Positions 7,114 to 16,283 of a stretch of DNA of 64,000 nucleotides are shown one piece after another. The translations under genes were made by a program, and so were the position numbers. Source of the DNA: Nocardioides zhouii (GTDB taxonomy: Bacteria; Actinomycetota; Actinomycetes; Propionibacteriales; Nocardioidaceae); the NCBI RefSeq assembly GCF_004137345.1, contig NZ_SDWV01000007.1, positions 124,001 to 188,000 on the forward strand, in the 5' to 3' direction. Each line of letters starts with the position of its first letter. Within the stretch, counting starts at the first letter, position 1. The notes beneath the pieces are model-generated. The model made no database searches. It saw only the letters and a program-made list of their open reading frames with translations, and was not told the DNA's origin.

Positions 7114-9755
7114 CGGGCTGGCGCCCGGCCCTCCTCATCGCCTGGCGCGACGCGCTGCGCCACAAGGGCCGCAGCGTCCTGGTGCTGGTGATGATCAGCC
7201 TGCCCGTGCTCGCTGTCAGTGCGGCCGCAGTGGTCATCAAGACCGGCGAGGTCAGCGGCATCGAGGGCGCCGAACGCCGTCTCGGAGCGGCCGACGCGCG
7301 CATCCTCACGGAGGGCCGTGGACGGATCGTGCAGGCGCCCGACGTCAGCAACGGCGAGTGGAGCTTCATCGGCGAGGCCGACTACGACAACCCCGCGACG
7401 GAGGACGACGTACGCGGTGTGCTGGGCGCCGACACCCGACTGCTCCCGATCACGAGCGGCTGGTCGCGGGCGCGGCTCGGTGATCGGGTGATCGACTTCT
7501 CGACGACCGGCGTCGACCTGTCCGACCCGCTCACCCGCGGGCTCTTCGACCTCGAGACCGGCCACCTGCCCCAGGCGCCCGGCGAGGTCGTCGTCAACGA
7601 CGCGATGATCACGAAGGGCTTCGCTGTCGGGGACGAGCTCGAGGTCGGCGGCACGACCCTCACCATCACGGGGGGAGGCCGCGACGCGACGGACCGTACG
7701 CAACCGATCGTCATCGGCTCCGTGGAGGACCTCGTCGACGAGTCGACCAACCGCCGGGAGTGGCTCGTGGATGCCGGCGGTCCGGTGTCGTGGTCGACGG
7801 TGCAGGAGCTCAACGAGATCGGCGGCGTCGTCACCTCACGCGCCGTGCTGGCGGACCCGCCCGACGTCGCGTCGATGGCCGAGCAGATGGGCTACGACAC
7901 CGGGCAGGACGAGATCTTCGCGATCGTCGCCCTGATCGTCGTGATGGCGCTGATCGAGGTCGTCCTGCTGGCCGGGCCGGCGTTCGCGGTCGGGGCCCGA
8001 CGCCACGCCCGCACCCTCGCGCTGATCGCCGCGTCTGGCGGTACGCCCGCGCAGTCGCGGCGCGTCATCCTCGGCAGTGGCGTCGTGCTCGGGCTCGTCG
8101 CCTCGGGCATCGGGCTGGTGCTCGGCATCGTGGCCGGCTGGGCACTCCTGCCGCTGGTCCAACGGTTCAACGGCGAGTGGTTCGGCCCGTTCGAGCTGCC
8201 CTGGCTCTACCTCCTCGCCATCGTCGCCTTCGGGCTCCTCTCCGCCCTCCTCGCCTCGGCCGTGCCCGCCTGGCTCGCCAGTCGCCAGGACGTCGTGGCG
8301 GTGCTGGCCGGACGTCGCGGCGACCGCAGTCCGCGCGCGTCGACGCCGGTGGTCGGCCTGGTGCTCCTCGGCGTCGGCATCGCCGCGTCGGCGTACGGCG
8401 CGGTCACCTCCGACAGCGGCAACGGCGCCCTCTGGATCGCCGGCTCGGCCGTGGTGTCGGTGCTCGGGATGATCCTGGTCGTGCCGGTGGTGGTGTCCGC
8501 CGTCGCGCGCGTCTCCGGTCGGCTCCCGCTCACCGCGAGGTACGCCGCCCGCGACGCGGCGCGCCACCGTACGCGGACCGTGCCGGCCGTGGCCGCCGTC
8601 GCCGCGACGGTCGCCGGGGTTGTCGCGCTCGGCATCGCGAACGCCAGCGACGAGCGGCAGAACGAGATGACGTACACGCCGCAGGCCCAGATGGGCGCCG
8701 GCTTCATCTCCTGGGGCCCCGACCTCCTCCCGGGCGAGGAGCTCGCCGACGCCGCCACCACCTGGACGCGGTTGGAGGAGGTCGCCCGCGCGGCCGCCCC
8801 CGGCGTCGAGGTGACCGCCGTGCAGGGGCTCAACGACGTCTACGACCCCAACGGCTACACCACGACGTTCATCGAACCGGCCCGCGGCATGCAGGACACG
8901 TGCTGCCTGTCGGTCTACGGCCCGACCGTCACCGTGGCCGACAGCGCTGCCGACCTCGGCATCACCGGAGCGACCGCCGAGGTGGTGGACCGTACGCTCG
9001 CGGCCGGCCGCGCGATCGTCTTCACCGGCTCCCTCGACGGCGAGACCGAGGCGACCGTGCGTCGCGAGACCTGGCGCCCGAACAGCGACGAGTCGGACGT
9101 CGAGACCACGCCCGGTGTGGCGGCCCAGCTGGTGCGATGGGACCCCGCGGACTCCTCGCCGGCACCGACCAGCGCGATCCTGCCGACCGCGCTCGCCGAC
9201 GAGCTCGGCCTCGACGTCACGACGGTCAGCCTGCGCCTGACCGGCGACCTCGACGAGGCGAGCGAGACCCGGATCCGCGAGGACGTGCGGGGCGCCGTCG
9301 ACGGGACCTACCTCTACGTCGAGCGCGGCTACGAACGCCCCGACGAGGCGGTGATCATCCTCCTGGTGCTCGGTGCGCTCGGCGGCGTGCTCATGCTCGG
9401 CGGCACCCTCACCGCGACGTTCCTCGCGCTCTCCGACGCCAAGCCCGACCTGGCCACGCTGTCCGCGGTCGGCGCGGCACCGCGGGCGCGGCGGCGGGTC
9501 GCGGCGGCGTACGCCCTGGTCATCGGCGTCGTCGGCGCGATCCTCGGGGCGGGGGTGGGCTTCATCCCGGGCATCGCGATCTCGCGTCCGCTGACCGCCG
9601 GGTCGGGCAGCAACAGCGCGGCGCCCGACGGTCCGTTCCTCGCGATCCCGTGGCTGCTGATCATCACCATCGTGGTGGCGCTCCCGCTGCTGACCGCCGC
9701 CGTTGTCGGGCTGACCGCCCGCTCGCGGCTGCCTCTGGTCGCCCGCCTCGACTGA
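7110..9755 (+). CDS. FtsX-like ABC permease
   Basis: Permease of about 881 residues, partner of the preceding ATPase. GTG 7110 overlaps the ATPase stop. A first hydrophobic segment lies at residues about 20-40 after a basic N-terminus, then a large extracellular region of about 220 residues. A block of three membrane segments (VALIVVMALIEVVLLAG onward) follows, then a further pair. A second extracellular region contains a CC pair (MQDTCCLS), and a second FtsX domain with three segments closes the protein. This duplicated FtsX plan is typical of actinobacterial type VII-fold exporters. The cargo is not evident. Confidence 0.88.
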   Translation: MTGWRPALLIAWRDALRHKGRSVLVLVMISLPVLAVSAAAVVIKTGEVSGIEGAERRLGAADARILTEGRGRIVQAPDVSNGEWSFIGEADYDNPATEDDVRGVLGADTRLLPITSGWSRARLGDRVIDFSTTGVDLSDPLTRGLFDLETGHLPQAPGEVVVNDAMITKGFAVGDELEVGGTTLTITGGGRDATDRTQPIVIGSVEDLVDESTNRREWLVDAGGPVSWSTVQELNEIGGVVTSRAVLADPPDVASMAEQMGYDTGQDEIFAIVALIVVMALIEVVLLAGPAFAVGARRHARTLALIAASGGTPAQSRRVILGSGVVLGLVASGIGLVLGIVAGWALLPLVQRFNGEWFGPFELPWLYLLAIVAFGLLSALLASAVPAWLASRQDVVAVLAGRRGDRSPRASTPVVGLVLLGVGIAASAYGAVTSDSGNGALWIAGSAVVSVLGMILVVPVVVSAVARVSGRLPLTARYAARDAARHRTRTVPAVAAVAATVAGVVALGIANASDERQNEMTYTPQAQMGAGFISWGPDLLPGEELADAATTWTRLEEVARAAAPGVEVTAVQGLNDVYDPNGYTTTFIEPARGMQDTCCLSVYGPTVTVADSAADLGITGATAEVVDRTLAAGRAIVFTGSLDGETEATVRRETWRPNSDESDVETTPGVAAQLVRWDPADSSPAPTSAILPTALADELGLDVTTVSLRLTGDLDEASETRIREDVRGAVDGTYLYVERGYERPDEAVIILLVLGALGGVLMLGGTLTATFLALSDAKPDLATLSAVGAAPRARRRVAAAYALVIGVVGAILGAGVGFIPGIAISRPLTAGSGSNSAAPDGPFLAIPWLLIITIVVALPLLTAAVVGLTARSRLPLVARLD

Positions 9756-9772
9756 CCTCCCTCGCTTGTGCG

Positions 9773-9842
9773 CTGGGTATCTAGGGACAATCTGGTAGGT
9801 GAAACGGGGGTTCTGCCCACCAGATTGTCCCTAGATACCCAG
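9773..9842. repeat. Intergenic inverted repeat, 24-bp perfect arms
   Basis: A 24-base arm, CTGGGTATCTAGGGACAATC and four more bases (9773-9796), is exactly mirrored at 9819-9842, with a 22-base loop. It lies 17 bases after the permease stop and 56 before the TetR start. The stem is long and relatively AT-rich, and contains CTAG twice, a tetramer usually avoided in such genomes. It may terminate the exporter operon; the perfect arms suggest recent origin or active maintenance. Confidence 0.85.
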
Positions 9843-9863
9843 CCGGGTGAGAAAAAGTCAGGC

Positions 9864-9890
9864 TTGACTGTTTGTTTGTACGACGGCAGG
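9864..9890. promoter_or_regulatory. Possible TetR operator/promoter region
   Basis: TTGACT at 9864-9869 resembles a -35 box and runs into GTTTGTTTGTACGACGGC, an AT-rich patch ending 8 bases before the chosen GTG. No good -10 is spaced from it. The TGTTTG repeat resembles operators of TetR regulators of acyl-CoA catabolism, but this is pattern resemblance only. Confidence 0.35.
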
Positions 9891-9898
9891 CTGGGGTC

Positions 9899-10513
9899 GT
9901 GACCTCACAGGCCCAGGCGACCCGGGTGCCCCAGGCGGACCGGACCCGCGCGATGCGGGCCCGGCTGCTGGAGGCGACGGTGGAGGTGCTGGTCGAGCGG
10001 GGGTTCGCCGGCACGTCGACCACACTTGTCTCCGAGCGGGCGGGCGTGAGCAGGGGAGCGCAGCTGCACCACTTCCCGACGAAGAACGATCTCGTCGTCG
10101 CGGCCGTCGAGCACCTCACCGAGCGCCGGGGCGCCGAGCTGGCGGAGGCCGTGGCGCAGCTGCCGGCCGGCGGCCGCCGTACGCGCGCCGTCGTCACGAT
10201 GCTCGGTGACCACTTCGCCTCCCCGGTCTTCGCCGCCGCGCTCGAGCTCTGGGTCGCGGCCCGCACCGACGAGGCGCTGCTCGCTGCCGTCGCGCCGCTG
10301 GAGCAGCGGGTCGGGCGCGAGGCGCACCGGATGACCGCCGCCGCCCTCGGTGCCGACGAGTCCAGGCCCGGCGTACGCGAGCTCGTGCAGGCGACCCTCG
10401 ACCTGGTCCGCGGGCTGGGCCTGGCCTCCACCATCTCCGATGACTCCGCCCGCCGGCGCAGGATCCTGCGCGAGTGGGCCGACGTCCTGGACCGCGAAAT
10501 GACGAGGAACTGA
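9899..10513 (+). CDS. TetR family regulator of the AtuA-type operon
   Basis: TetR repressor of about 204 residues. The helix-turn-helix spans LLEATVEVLVERGFAGTSTT, then the turn and recognition helix ending GAQLHHFPTKNDLV, followed by the helical ligand domain. I use GTG 9899 (VTSQAQATRV); the frame extends to a TTG at 9872, but that lies in the putative operator. Only three bases separate the stop from the next gene, and the rest of the operon is chained by 4-base overlaps. It is therefore the first gene of the catabolic operon and probably its autoregulated repressor, with an acyl-CoA as likely ligand. Confidence 0.85.
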   Translation: MTSQAQATRVPQADRTRAMRARLLEATVEVLVERGFAGTSTTLVSERAGVSRGAQLHHFPTKNDLVVAAVEHLTERRGAELAEAVAQLPAGGRRTRAVVTMLGDHFASPVFAAALELWVAARTDEALLAAVAPLEQRVGREAHRMTAAALGADESRPGVRELVQATLDLVRGLGLASTISDDSARRRRILREWADVLDREMTRN

Positions 10514-10516
10514 ACG

Positions 10517-11296
10517 ATGACTGATGTGCTCACCCAGGTCCTCGACGACCTCGCCGCCGAGGGCGACCGGCTCGACGCCCTCGTCGCCGGCCTCGACGAC
10601 GCCGGCTGGCACACCGCCACGCCGGCGCCCGGTTGGGACGTCGCCGCGCAGGTCGCCCACCTCGCCTGGACCGACGACGTGGCGCTGAAGGCCGCGACCG
10701 ACAAGGACGCCTGGGACGCCGTGGTCCTCGACGCGATCGCCGACCCGGAGGGCTACGTGGACCGGGAGGCCCTCGCGATCGCCCGGGACGCCGACCTCCT
10801 CGGTCGCTGGCGCCGCGCCCGCACCGACCTGCGCGCCGCGCTGGCGGCGTACCCACGCGCTGAGAAGATGCCGTGGTTCGGCCCGCCCATGTCGGCCACG
10901 TCGATGGCGACCGCGCGGCTGATGGAGACCTGGGCCCACAGCCTCGACGTCCACGAGGGGCTCGGCGCGCCCGTCGAGGACACCGACCGGATCCGGCACG
11001 TCGCGCACCTCGGCGTGCGTACGCGCAACTTCGCCTTCGGAGTGCACGGCCTCGACGTCCCGACCGAGGAGTTCCGGATCGACCTCGTCGCTCCGTCCGA
11101 CGACGTGTGGAGCTGGGGTCCGGACGACGCCGCCCAGACCCTGACCGGCAGCGCCGCCGACTTCTGCCGCCTCGTCACCCAGCGCGTCCACCGCGCCGAC
11201 ACCGACCTCGTCGCGACCGGCCCCGACGTCGACCGCTGGCTCGGCATCGCCCAGGCCTTCGCCGGCCAACCGGGCGAGGGGCGGGCGCCGCAGTGA
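10517..11296 (+). CDS. TIGR03084 family putative metal-binding protein
   Basis: About 259 residues of the DinB/mycothiol-dependent maleylpyruvate isomerase-like fold. The N-terminal four-helix part includes PAPGWDVAAQVAHLAWTDD and ETWAHSLDVHEGLG, whose His residues are the probable metal ligands. A C-terminal SCP2-like part includes EEFRIDLVAPSDD and WSWGP. In actinobacteria this family is found next to AtuA-like genes, as here. The biochemical role is unproven; participation in terpene or branched acyl catabolism is inferred from context. The stop overlaps the next GTG. Confidence 0.8.
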   Translation: MTDVLTQVLDDLAAEGDRLDALVAGLDDAGWHTATPAPGWDVAAQVAHLAWTDDVALKAATDKDAWDAVVLDAIADPEGYVDREALAIARDADLLGRWRRARTDLRAALAAYPRAEKMPWFGPPMSATSMATARLMETWAHSLDVHEGLGAPVEDTDRIRHVAHLGVRTRNFAFGVHGLDVPTEEFRIDLVAPSDDVWSWGPDDAAQTLTGSAADFCRLVTQRVHRADTDLVATGPDVDRWLGIAQAFAGQPGEGRAPQ

Positions 11297-13035
11297 CCGC
11301 GCGGCATCCCGAGAAATCGGCACTGAGGATCGGCAACTGCTCCGGCTTCTACGGCGACCGCCTCTCGGCGATGCGCGAGATGCTCGAGGGAGGCGAGCTG
11401 GACGTCCTCACCGGCGACTACCTCGCCGAGCTCACGATGCTCATCCTCGGCAAGGACCAGCTCAAGGACCCCTCGCTCGGCTACGCCCGCACCTTCGTCC
11501 GCCAGGCTGAGGACTGCCTCGGCCTCGCCCTCGAGCGCGGCGTGAAGATCGTCAGCAACGCCGGTGGCCTCAACCCCGCCGGCCTCGCTGATCGGATCCG
11601 CGAGGTCGCGACCGGCCTCGGGCTCGACCCGCAGGTCGCCCACGTCGAGGGCGACGACGTCCGCGACCTCACCGCTTCGATGGGAGTTGGCACGGGCGCC
11701 CTCACCGCCAACGCCTACCTCGGCGGCTTCGGCATCGCCGCCGCGCTCACGGCCGGCGCCGACGTCGTCGTCACCGGGCGCGTCACCGACGCCTCGCTGG
11801 TCGTCGGCCCGGCCGTCGCGCACCACGGCTGGAGCGCGACGTCGTACGACGAGCTGGCGGGCGCGGTCGTCGCGGGCCACGTCATCGAGTGCGGCACCCA
11901 GGCGACAGGCGGCAACTTCAGCGGCTTCCTGAGCCTGCCGGATCGACAGAAGCCGCTGGGATTTCCTCTGGCCGAGGTCGCAGCCGACGGCTCGAGCGTC
12001 ATCACGAAGCACGCCGGCACCGGCGGCGCGGTCACGGTCGACACGGTCACCGCGCAGCTGGTCTACGAGATCCAGTCGACCCGCTACCTCGGGCCCGACG
12101 TCACCGTCCACCTCGACAGCGTCCGGCTCGAGCAGGTCGGCGAGGACCGCGTCGCGATCGGGCCCGTTGTCGGCGAGGCACCGCCCGAGCGGCTCAAGGT
12201 CTGCGTCAACGAGCTCGGCGGCTGGCGCAACAGCGCCGAGTTCGTCCTCACCGGGCTCGACGTCGAGGCCAAGGCGGAGTGGGTGCGCGAGCAACTGGGC
12301 GCGCGACTCACGGCCGCGGAGATCGTCTGGTCCGACGTCACGATCCCGCCGGCCGACGCCGGGACCGAGGAGTCCGCGTCGACGCTGCTGCGCTGCACCG
12401 TGAAGGACCCCTCGCCCGACCCCGTCGGTCGCGCCTTCACCGCAGCGGCCGTCGAGCTCGCGCTCGGGTCCTACCCCGGCTTCACGATGACCGCCCCGCC
12501 CGCCCCCGCGACGCCGTTCGGCATCTACCGACCCGCGTACGTCGACCGCGCCGACGTCACGCACACCGTCGTCCACGCCGACGGCCGCCGCGAGGTCGTC
12601 GCGGACCCGGGGCCGTACACGCCGCTCGACGAAGCACCGGGCGCCCGCCCCTCGCCGTACCCCGGCCGCGCCGACGTGCTCACCCGCCGCCTTCCGCTCG
12701 GCACCTTCGTCCACGCGCGCTCCGGCGACAAGGGCGGCGACGCCAACGTCGGGCTCTGGGTCGCGCACGACGGCGTCGACCACGAGACGTACGACGCCCG
12801 CGTGCAGTGGCTCTTCAAGCTGATGTCGCCGCGCGGCATCCCGGTGCTGCTGCCGGAGGCGGCCGACCTCGACGTCGACGTGTGGCTGCTGCCCCACCTC
12901 GGCGCGGTCAACGTCGTCATCCACGGCCTCCTCGGCGAGGGTGTTGCGGCCTCGCCGCGCTTCGACCCGCAGGCCAAAGGGCTGGGCGAGTGGCTCCGCT
13001 CGCGGCACGTCTCGATCGAGGACAGCCTCATATGA
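11293..13035 (+). CDS. atuA: AtuA-family (DUF1446) acyclic terpene utilisation protein
   Basis: About 580 residues: an AtuA-like domain (about 10-450, starting IGNCSGFYGDR, with TGDYLAELTM and SNAGGLNP) fused to a C-terminal ferredoxin-fold AtuA-associated domain (about 475-575, with the HARSGDKGGDANVGLW motif). In Pseudomonas the atuA gene heads the citronellol/geraniol cluster, and relatives accompany geranyl-CoA or methylcrotonyl-CoA carboxylases. The reaction of AtuA itself is not established. The two domains are separate genes in some bacteria; here they are one chain. GTG start overlaps the previous stop. Confidence 0.85.
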   Translation: MTARHPEKSALRIGNCSGFYGDRLSAMREMLEGGELDVLTGDYLAELTMLILGKDQLKDPSLGYARTFVRQAEDCLGLALERGVKIVSNAGGLNPAGLADRIREVATGLGLDPQVAHVEGDDVRDLTASMGVGTGALTANAYLGGFGIAAALTAGADVVVTGRVTDASLVVGPAVAHHGWSATSYDELAGAVVAGHVIECGTQATGGNFSGFLSLPDRQKPLGFPLAEVAADGSSVITKHAGTGGAVTVDTVTAQLVYEIQSTRYLGPDVTVHLDSVRLEQVGEDRVAIGPVVGEAPPERLKVCVNELGGWRNSAEFVLTGLDVEAKAEWVREQLGARLTAAEIVWSDVTIPPADAGTEESASTLLRCTVKDPSPDPVGRAFTAAAVELALGSYPGFTMTAPPAPATPFGIYRPAYVDRADVTHTVVHADGRREVVADPGPYTPLDEAPGARPSPYPGRADVLTRRLPLGTFVHARSGDKGGDANVGLWVAHDGVDHETYDARVQWLFKLMSPRGIPVLLPEAADLDVDVWLLPHLGAVNVVIHGLLGEGVAASPRFDPQAKGLGEWLRSRHVSIEDSLI

Positions 13036-14165
13036 ACGCAGAGCGAGAGGCGCTCCGCTCGACCGCGACGGAGTTCACCCGTCGCGAGGTCGTGCCGCAC
13101 CTCCAGGAGTGGGAGGACGCGGGCGAGATCCCGCGCGCCCTGCACCGGACCGCGGGCGATCTCGGGCTGATCGGCATCGCCTTCCCCGAGTCCGTCGGCG
13201 GCAGCGGCGGCGACCTGCTCGACTCGGTCGCGATGCAGGAGGCGATGTTCGACGCCGGTGCATCGAGCGGGCTGATGGCCGGCCTCTTCACCAGCGGCAT
13301 CGCGTTGCCGCACCTCGCGGCGAGCGGCGACGCCGACCTCGTCGACCGCTTCGTCCGGCCCACGTTGGCCGGCGAGCTGATCGGCTCGCTGGCGATCACC
13401 GAGCCCGGAGGCGGCTCCGACGTCGCCCGCATCACCACGCGGGCAGAGCGCGACGGCGACCACTACGTCGTCAACGGCGCGAAGACCTTCATCACCTCCG
13501 GCGTCCGTGCCGACTTCGTGACCACCGCCGTCCGCACCGGCGGCCCGGGCCACGCCGGCATCTCGCTGCTCGTCGTCGAGAAGGGCACGCCCGGCTTCAC
13601 CGTCGACCGCTCGCTGCGCAAGATGGGCTGGCACTGCTCCGACACCGCCGAGCTGTCGTACGTCGACGTCCGCGTGCCGGTCGCGAACCTCGTCGGCGCG
13701 GAGGGCTCGGGCTTCGGCCAGATCGCCGACCAGTTCGTCGTCGAGCGGATCGCGCTCGCCGTGCACGGCTACGGCATCGCTGCCCGTTCGCTCGACCTCG
13801 CGGCGGCGTACGCCCGGGACCGGCAAGCGTTCGGCCGCGCCCTGATCGGCAACCAGAGTGTCCAGCACCTGCTGGTCGAGATGCGCCGGCAGGTCGAGGT
13901 GGCGCGCACCTACACGCACGCCGTGGCCGCCCGTCATGTCGCCGGCGAGTTCGTCGTCGCGGAGGCATGCCTGGCCAAGCAGACCGCGGTGGACTGCGCG
14001 GCGTACGTCTGCGACCGGGCCGTCCAGCTCTTCGGTGGCAGCGGCTACATGCACGGCACCGAGGTGGAGCGGCACTACCGCGACGCCCGGCTCCTGCCGA
14101 TCGGCGGCGGTGCCGACGAGGTGCTGCGCGACCTGACGGCCAAGTTGATGGGGTACGCCTCATGA
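13032..14165 (+). CDS. Acyl-CoA dehydrogenase, isovaleryl-CoA dehydrogenase-type active site
   Basis: FAD-dependent acyl-CoA dehydrogenase of 377 residues introducing a trans-2 double bond. Typical motifs: LAITEPGGGSDV, NGAKTFITSG and RQAFGRALIGNQSVQHLL. The C-terminal position holding the catalytic Glu in medium-chain enzymes (YEGT) reads IGGGADEV. A Glu is instead at residue 238 in FVVERIALA, the position used by isovaleryl-CoA and long-chain dehydrogenases. This suits branched substrates such as isovaleryl-, citronellyl- or geranyl-related CoA. Coupled by ATGA to the AtuA gene. Confidence 0.88.
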   Translation: MNAEREALRSTATEFTRREVVPHLQEWEDAGEIPRALHRTAGDLGLIGIAFPESVGGSGGDLLDSVAMQEAMFDAGASSGLMAGLFTSGIALPHLAASGDADLVDRFVRPTLAGELIGSLAITEPGGGSDVARITTRAERDGDHYVVNGAKTFITSGVRADFVTTAVRTGGPGHAGISLLVVEKGTPGFTVDRSLRKMGWHCSDTAELSYVDVRVPVANLVGAEGSGFGQIADQFVVERIALAVHGYGIAARSLDLAAAYARDRQAFGRALIGNQSVQHLLVEMRRQVEVARTYTHAVAARHVAGEFVVAEACLAKQTAVDCAAYVCDRAVQLFGGSGYMHGTEVERHYRDARLLPIGGGADEVLRDLTAKLMGYAS

Positions 14166-14187
14166 CCACAAGAGAGAAGGACTTTCG

Positions 14188-14658
14188 ATGATCAAGCTTC
14201 CGTCCCTGGGCGACGAGGTGTCCGTCTGGATGGACGCCCCGCCCGCCGAGGTGTGGGACCTCGTCAGCGACGTGACGCGCATCGGCGAGTTCAGCCCCGA
14301 GACCTTCGAGGCCAAGTGGACCCGCGGGTCGACCGGCCCGGAGGTCGGGGCCTACTTCGCCGGCCACGTGAAGCGCAACGGCGTCGGCCCGACCTACTGG
14401 TCGCCGTGCAAGGTCACCGAGTGCCAGGTCGAGAAGGTCTTCGAGTTCTCCGTCGGCACCGACGCGGTCACCGTCAACAACTGGGGCTACCGGCTCGAGC
14501 CGAAGGACGGCGGAACCCTCGTCACGGAGTACTTCCGGATGGAGCCCTCGCTGCCCACCCGCCTCTACTGGCTGGTCCTCGGCGGCCTGCGCGGACGCAC
14601 CAACCGCAACGGCATGCGTACGACGCTGGAGCGGATGAAGGCGGTGCTGGAGCCATGA
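14188..14658 (+). CDS. SRPBCC (polyketide cyclase-like) protein
   Basis: 156-residue protein of the START/SRPBCC helix-grip fold, with the typical opening VSVWMDAPPAEVWDLVSDV and the GEFSPET turn. It may bind a hydrophobic acyl or terpenoid intermediate; no catalytic residue can be assigned. GAGAGAAGGA ends 7 bases before the ATG, one of the few clear Shine-Dalgarno sites in this operon, where neighbours rely on overlaps. The stop overlaps the carboxyltransferase start. Its place inside the carboxylase operon is unusual and suggests a role in substrate delivery or in the same pathway. Confidence 0.75.
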   Translation: MIKLPSLGDEVSVWMDAPPAEVWDLVSDVTRIGEFSPETFEAKWTRGSTGPEVGAYFAGHVKRNGVGPTYWSPCKVTECQVEKVFEFSVGTDAVTVNNWGYRLEPKDGGTLVTEYFRMEPSLPTRLYWLVLGGLRGRTNRNGMRTTLERMKAVLEP

Positions 14659-16283
14659 CCAATCGTGAGGCGATGCTCGAGAAGCTCGCCGACCTCGACA
14701 CGCAGCACGCGGTCGCGGTGGCCGGCGGCGGTCAGAAGTACGTCGACCGTCATCACGCGCGCGGCAAGCTGACGGCGCGCGAGCGGATCGAGCTGCTCGT
14801 CGACCCCGGGTCGGCCTTCCTCGAGCTCTCACCGCTGGCGGGCTGGGGGTCCGACTTCACCGTCGGTGCCTCGCTGGTGACCGGCATCGGCGTGGTCGAG
14901 GGCGTCGAGTGCCTGGTCACCGCCAACGACCCGACCGTGAAGGGCGGCGCGAGCAACCCGTGGACGGTGAAGAAGGCCTTCCGGGCGGCGCAGATCGCGG
15001 AGGAGAACAACCTCCCGACGATCTCGCTCGTCGAGTCCGGCGGCGCCGACCTGCCGACGCAGAAGGAGATCTTCATCCCCGGCGGCCGGCTCTTCCGCGA
15101 CCTCACCCGCTCCTCCGCGCGCAAGCAGCCGACGATCGCACTGGTCTTCGGGAACTCGACCGCCGGCGGGGCGTACGTCCCCGGCATGAGCGACTACACG
15201 GTGTTCGTCCGCGGCGGCGCGAAGGTCTTCCTCGGCGGCCCTCCCCTGGTGAAGATGGCGACCGGTGAGGAGTCCGACGACGAGTCGCTCGGTGGTGCCG
15301 AGATGCACGCCAGGGTCAGCGGCCTCGCCGACTACCTCGCCGAGGACGAGCACGACGCGATCCGCATCGGCCGGCGGATCGTGGCCCGCCTGAACCGGCG
15401 CCACGGCGGGGGTCGAGCGGACCATGGTCCGCTCGACGCACGCCACGGCGTGCGTCCAGCGTCCACGAGAGGGTCCCAGTCCTCCTTCGCCGAGCCCGAC
15501 GCCGACCCCGGCACCCTCCTCGACCTCATCCCGACCGACCTCAAGGAGCCGTTCGACCCACGCGAGGTGATCGTCCGGATCGTCGACGGCACGAGCGCGC
15601 ACAACGGCAAGCCCTTCGACGAGTTCAAGCCGCTCTACGGCACGTCGCTCGTGACCGGCTGGGCGCAGCTGCACGGCCACCCGATCGGGATCCTGGCCAA
15701 CGCGCAGGGGGTGCTGTTCTCCGAGGAGGCGCAGAAGGCGACGCAGTTCATCCAGCTCGCCAACCAGGCCGACACCCCGCTGCTCTTCCTTCACAACACG
15801 ACCGGCTACATGGTCGGCAAGGAGTACGAGCAGGGCGGGATCATCAAGCACGGCGCGCAGATGATCAACGCCGTGTCCAACTCCACCGTCCCGCACCTCA
15901 GCGTGATCATGGGCGCGTCCTACGGCGCCGGCAACTACGGCATGAACGGCCGTGCGTTCGACCCGCGCTTCCTCTTCACCTGGCCCAGCGCGAAGAGTGC
16001 GGTGATGGGCCCTGCGCAGCTCGCCGGCGTGCTCGAGATCGTCGCCCAGCAGTCCGCGGAGTCTAAGGGCGAGACCTTCGACGCCGAGGGGTTCAAGGGC
16101 ATCAAGGACTACGTCGAGGCGTCCGTCGAGGAGCAGTCGCTGCCCTACTTCCTGTCCGGGATGTTGTACGACGACGGCGTCATCGACCCGCGCGACACCA
16201 GGACGGTGCTGGCGATCTGCCTCAGCGTCATCGCCAACACCCCGATCCGCGGGGCCGAGGGATACGGGGTGTTCCGCACGTGA
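14655..16283 (+). CDS. Acyl-CoA carboxylase carboxyltransferase subunit
   Basis: 542-residue beta subunit transferring the carboxyl group from carboxybiotin to an acyl-CoA. The two crotonase-fold halves are clear: GNSTAGGAYVPGMSDY in the N-half, and FLHNTTGYMVGKEYEQGG and MGASYGAGNYGMNGR in the C-half. These match methylcrotonyl-CoA/geranyl-CoA carboxylase beta subunits more than propionyl-CoA enzymes. Between the halves, residues about 250-275 form an unconserved His/Gly/Arg/Ser-rich stretch encoded by a perfect palindrome pair (15412-15456) and flanked by a 10-base direct repeat. It stays in frame, so the enzyme may still be functional. It pairs with the next gene. Confidence 0.9.
   Translation: MTNREAMLEKLADLDTQHAVAVAGGGQKYVDRHHARGKLTARERIELLVDPGSAFLELSPLAGWGSDFTVGASLVTGIGVVEGVECLVTANDPTVKGGASNPWTVKKAFRAAQIAEENNLPTISLVESGGADLPTQKEIFIPGGRLFRDLTRSSARKQPTIALVFGNSTAGGAYVPGMSDYTVFVRGGAKVFLGGPPLVKMATGEESDDESLGGAEMHARVSGLADYLAEDEHDAIRIGRRIVARLNRRHGGGRADHGPLDARHGVRPASTRGSQSSFAEPDADPGTLLDLIPTDLKEPFDPREVIVRIVDGTSAHNGKPFDEFKPLYGTSLVTGWAQLHGHPIGILANAQGVLFSEEAQKATQFIQLANQADTPLLFLHNTTGYMVGKEYEQGGIIKHGAQMINAVSNSTVPHLSVIMGASYGAGNYGMNGRAFDPRFLFTWPSAKSAVMGPAQLAGVLEIVAQQSAESKGETFDAEGFKGIKDYVEASVEEQSLPYFLSGMLYDDGVIDPRDTRTVLAICLSVIANTPIRGAEGYGVFRT
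15412..15456. repeat. Palindromic element inserted in the carboxyltransferase gene
   Basis: A perfect palindrome, GTCGAGCGGACC, AT, then its complement (15412-15437), overlaps a second one: GACGCACGCC, AC, GGCGTGCGTC (15435-15456). CGCCACGGCG occurs at 15399-15408 and again at 15441-15450. Palindrome plus direct repeat inside a non-conserved protein loop looks like a small insertion that preserved the frame. Confidence 0.75.

Noticed and set aside
9872..9899. TTG at 9872 as the TetR start
   Set aside because: It falls in the AT-rich putative operator and has no ribosome site. GTG 9899 gives a normal N-terminal extension.
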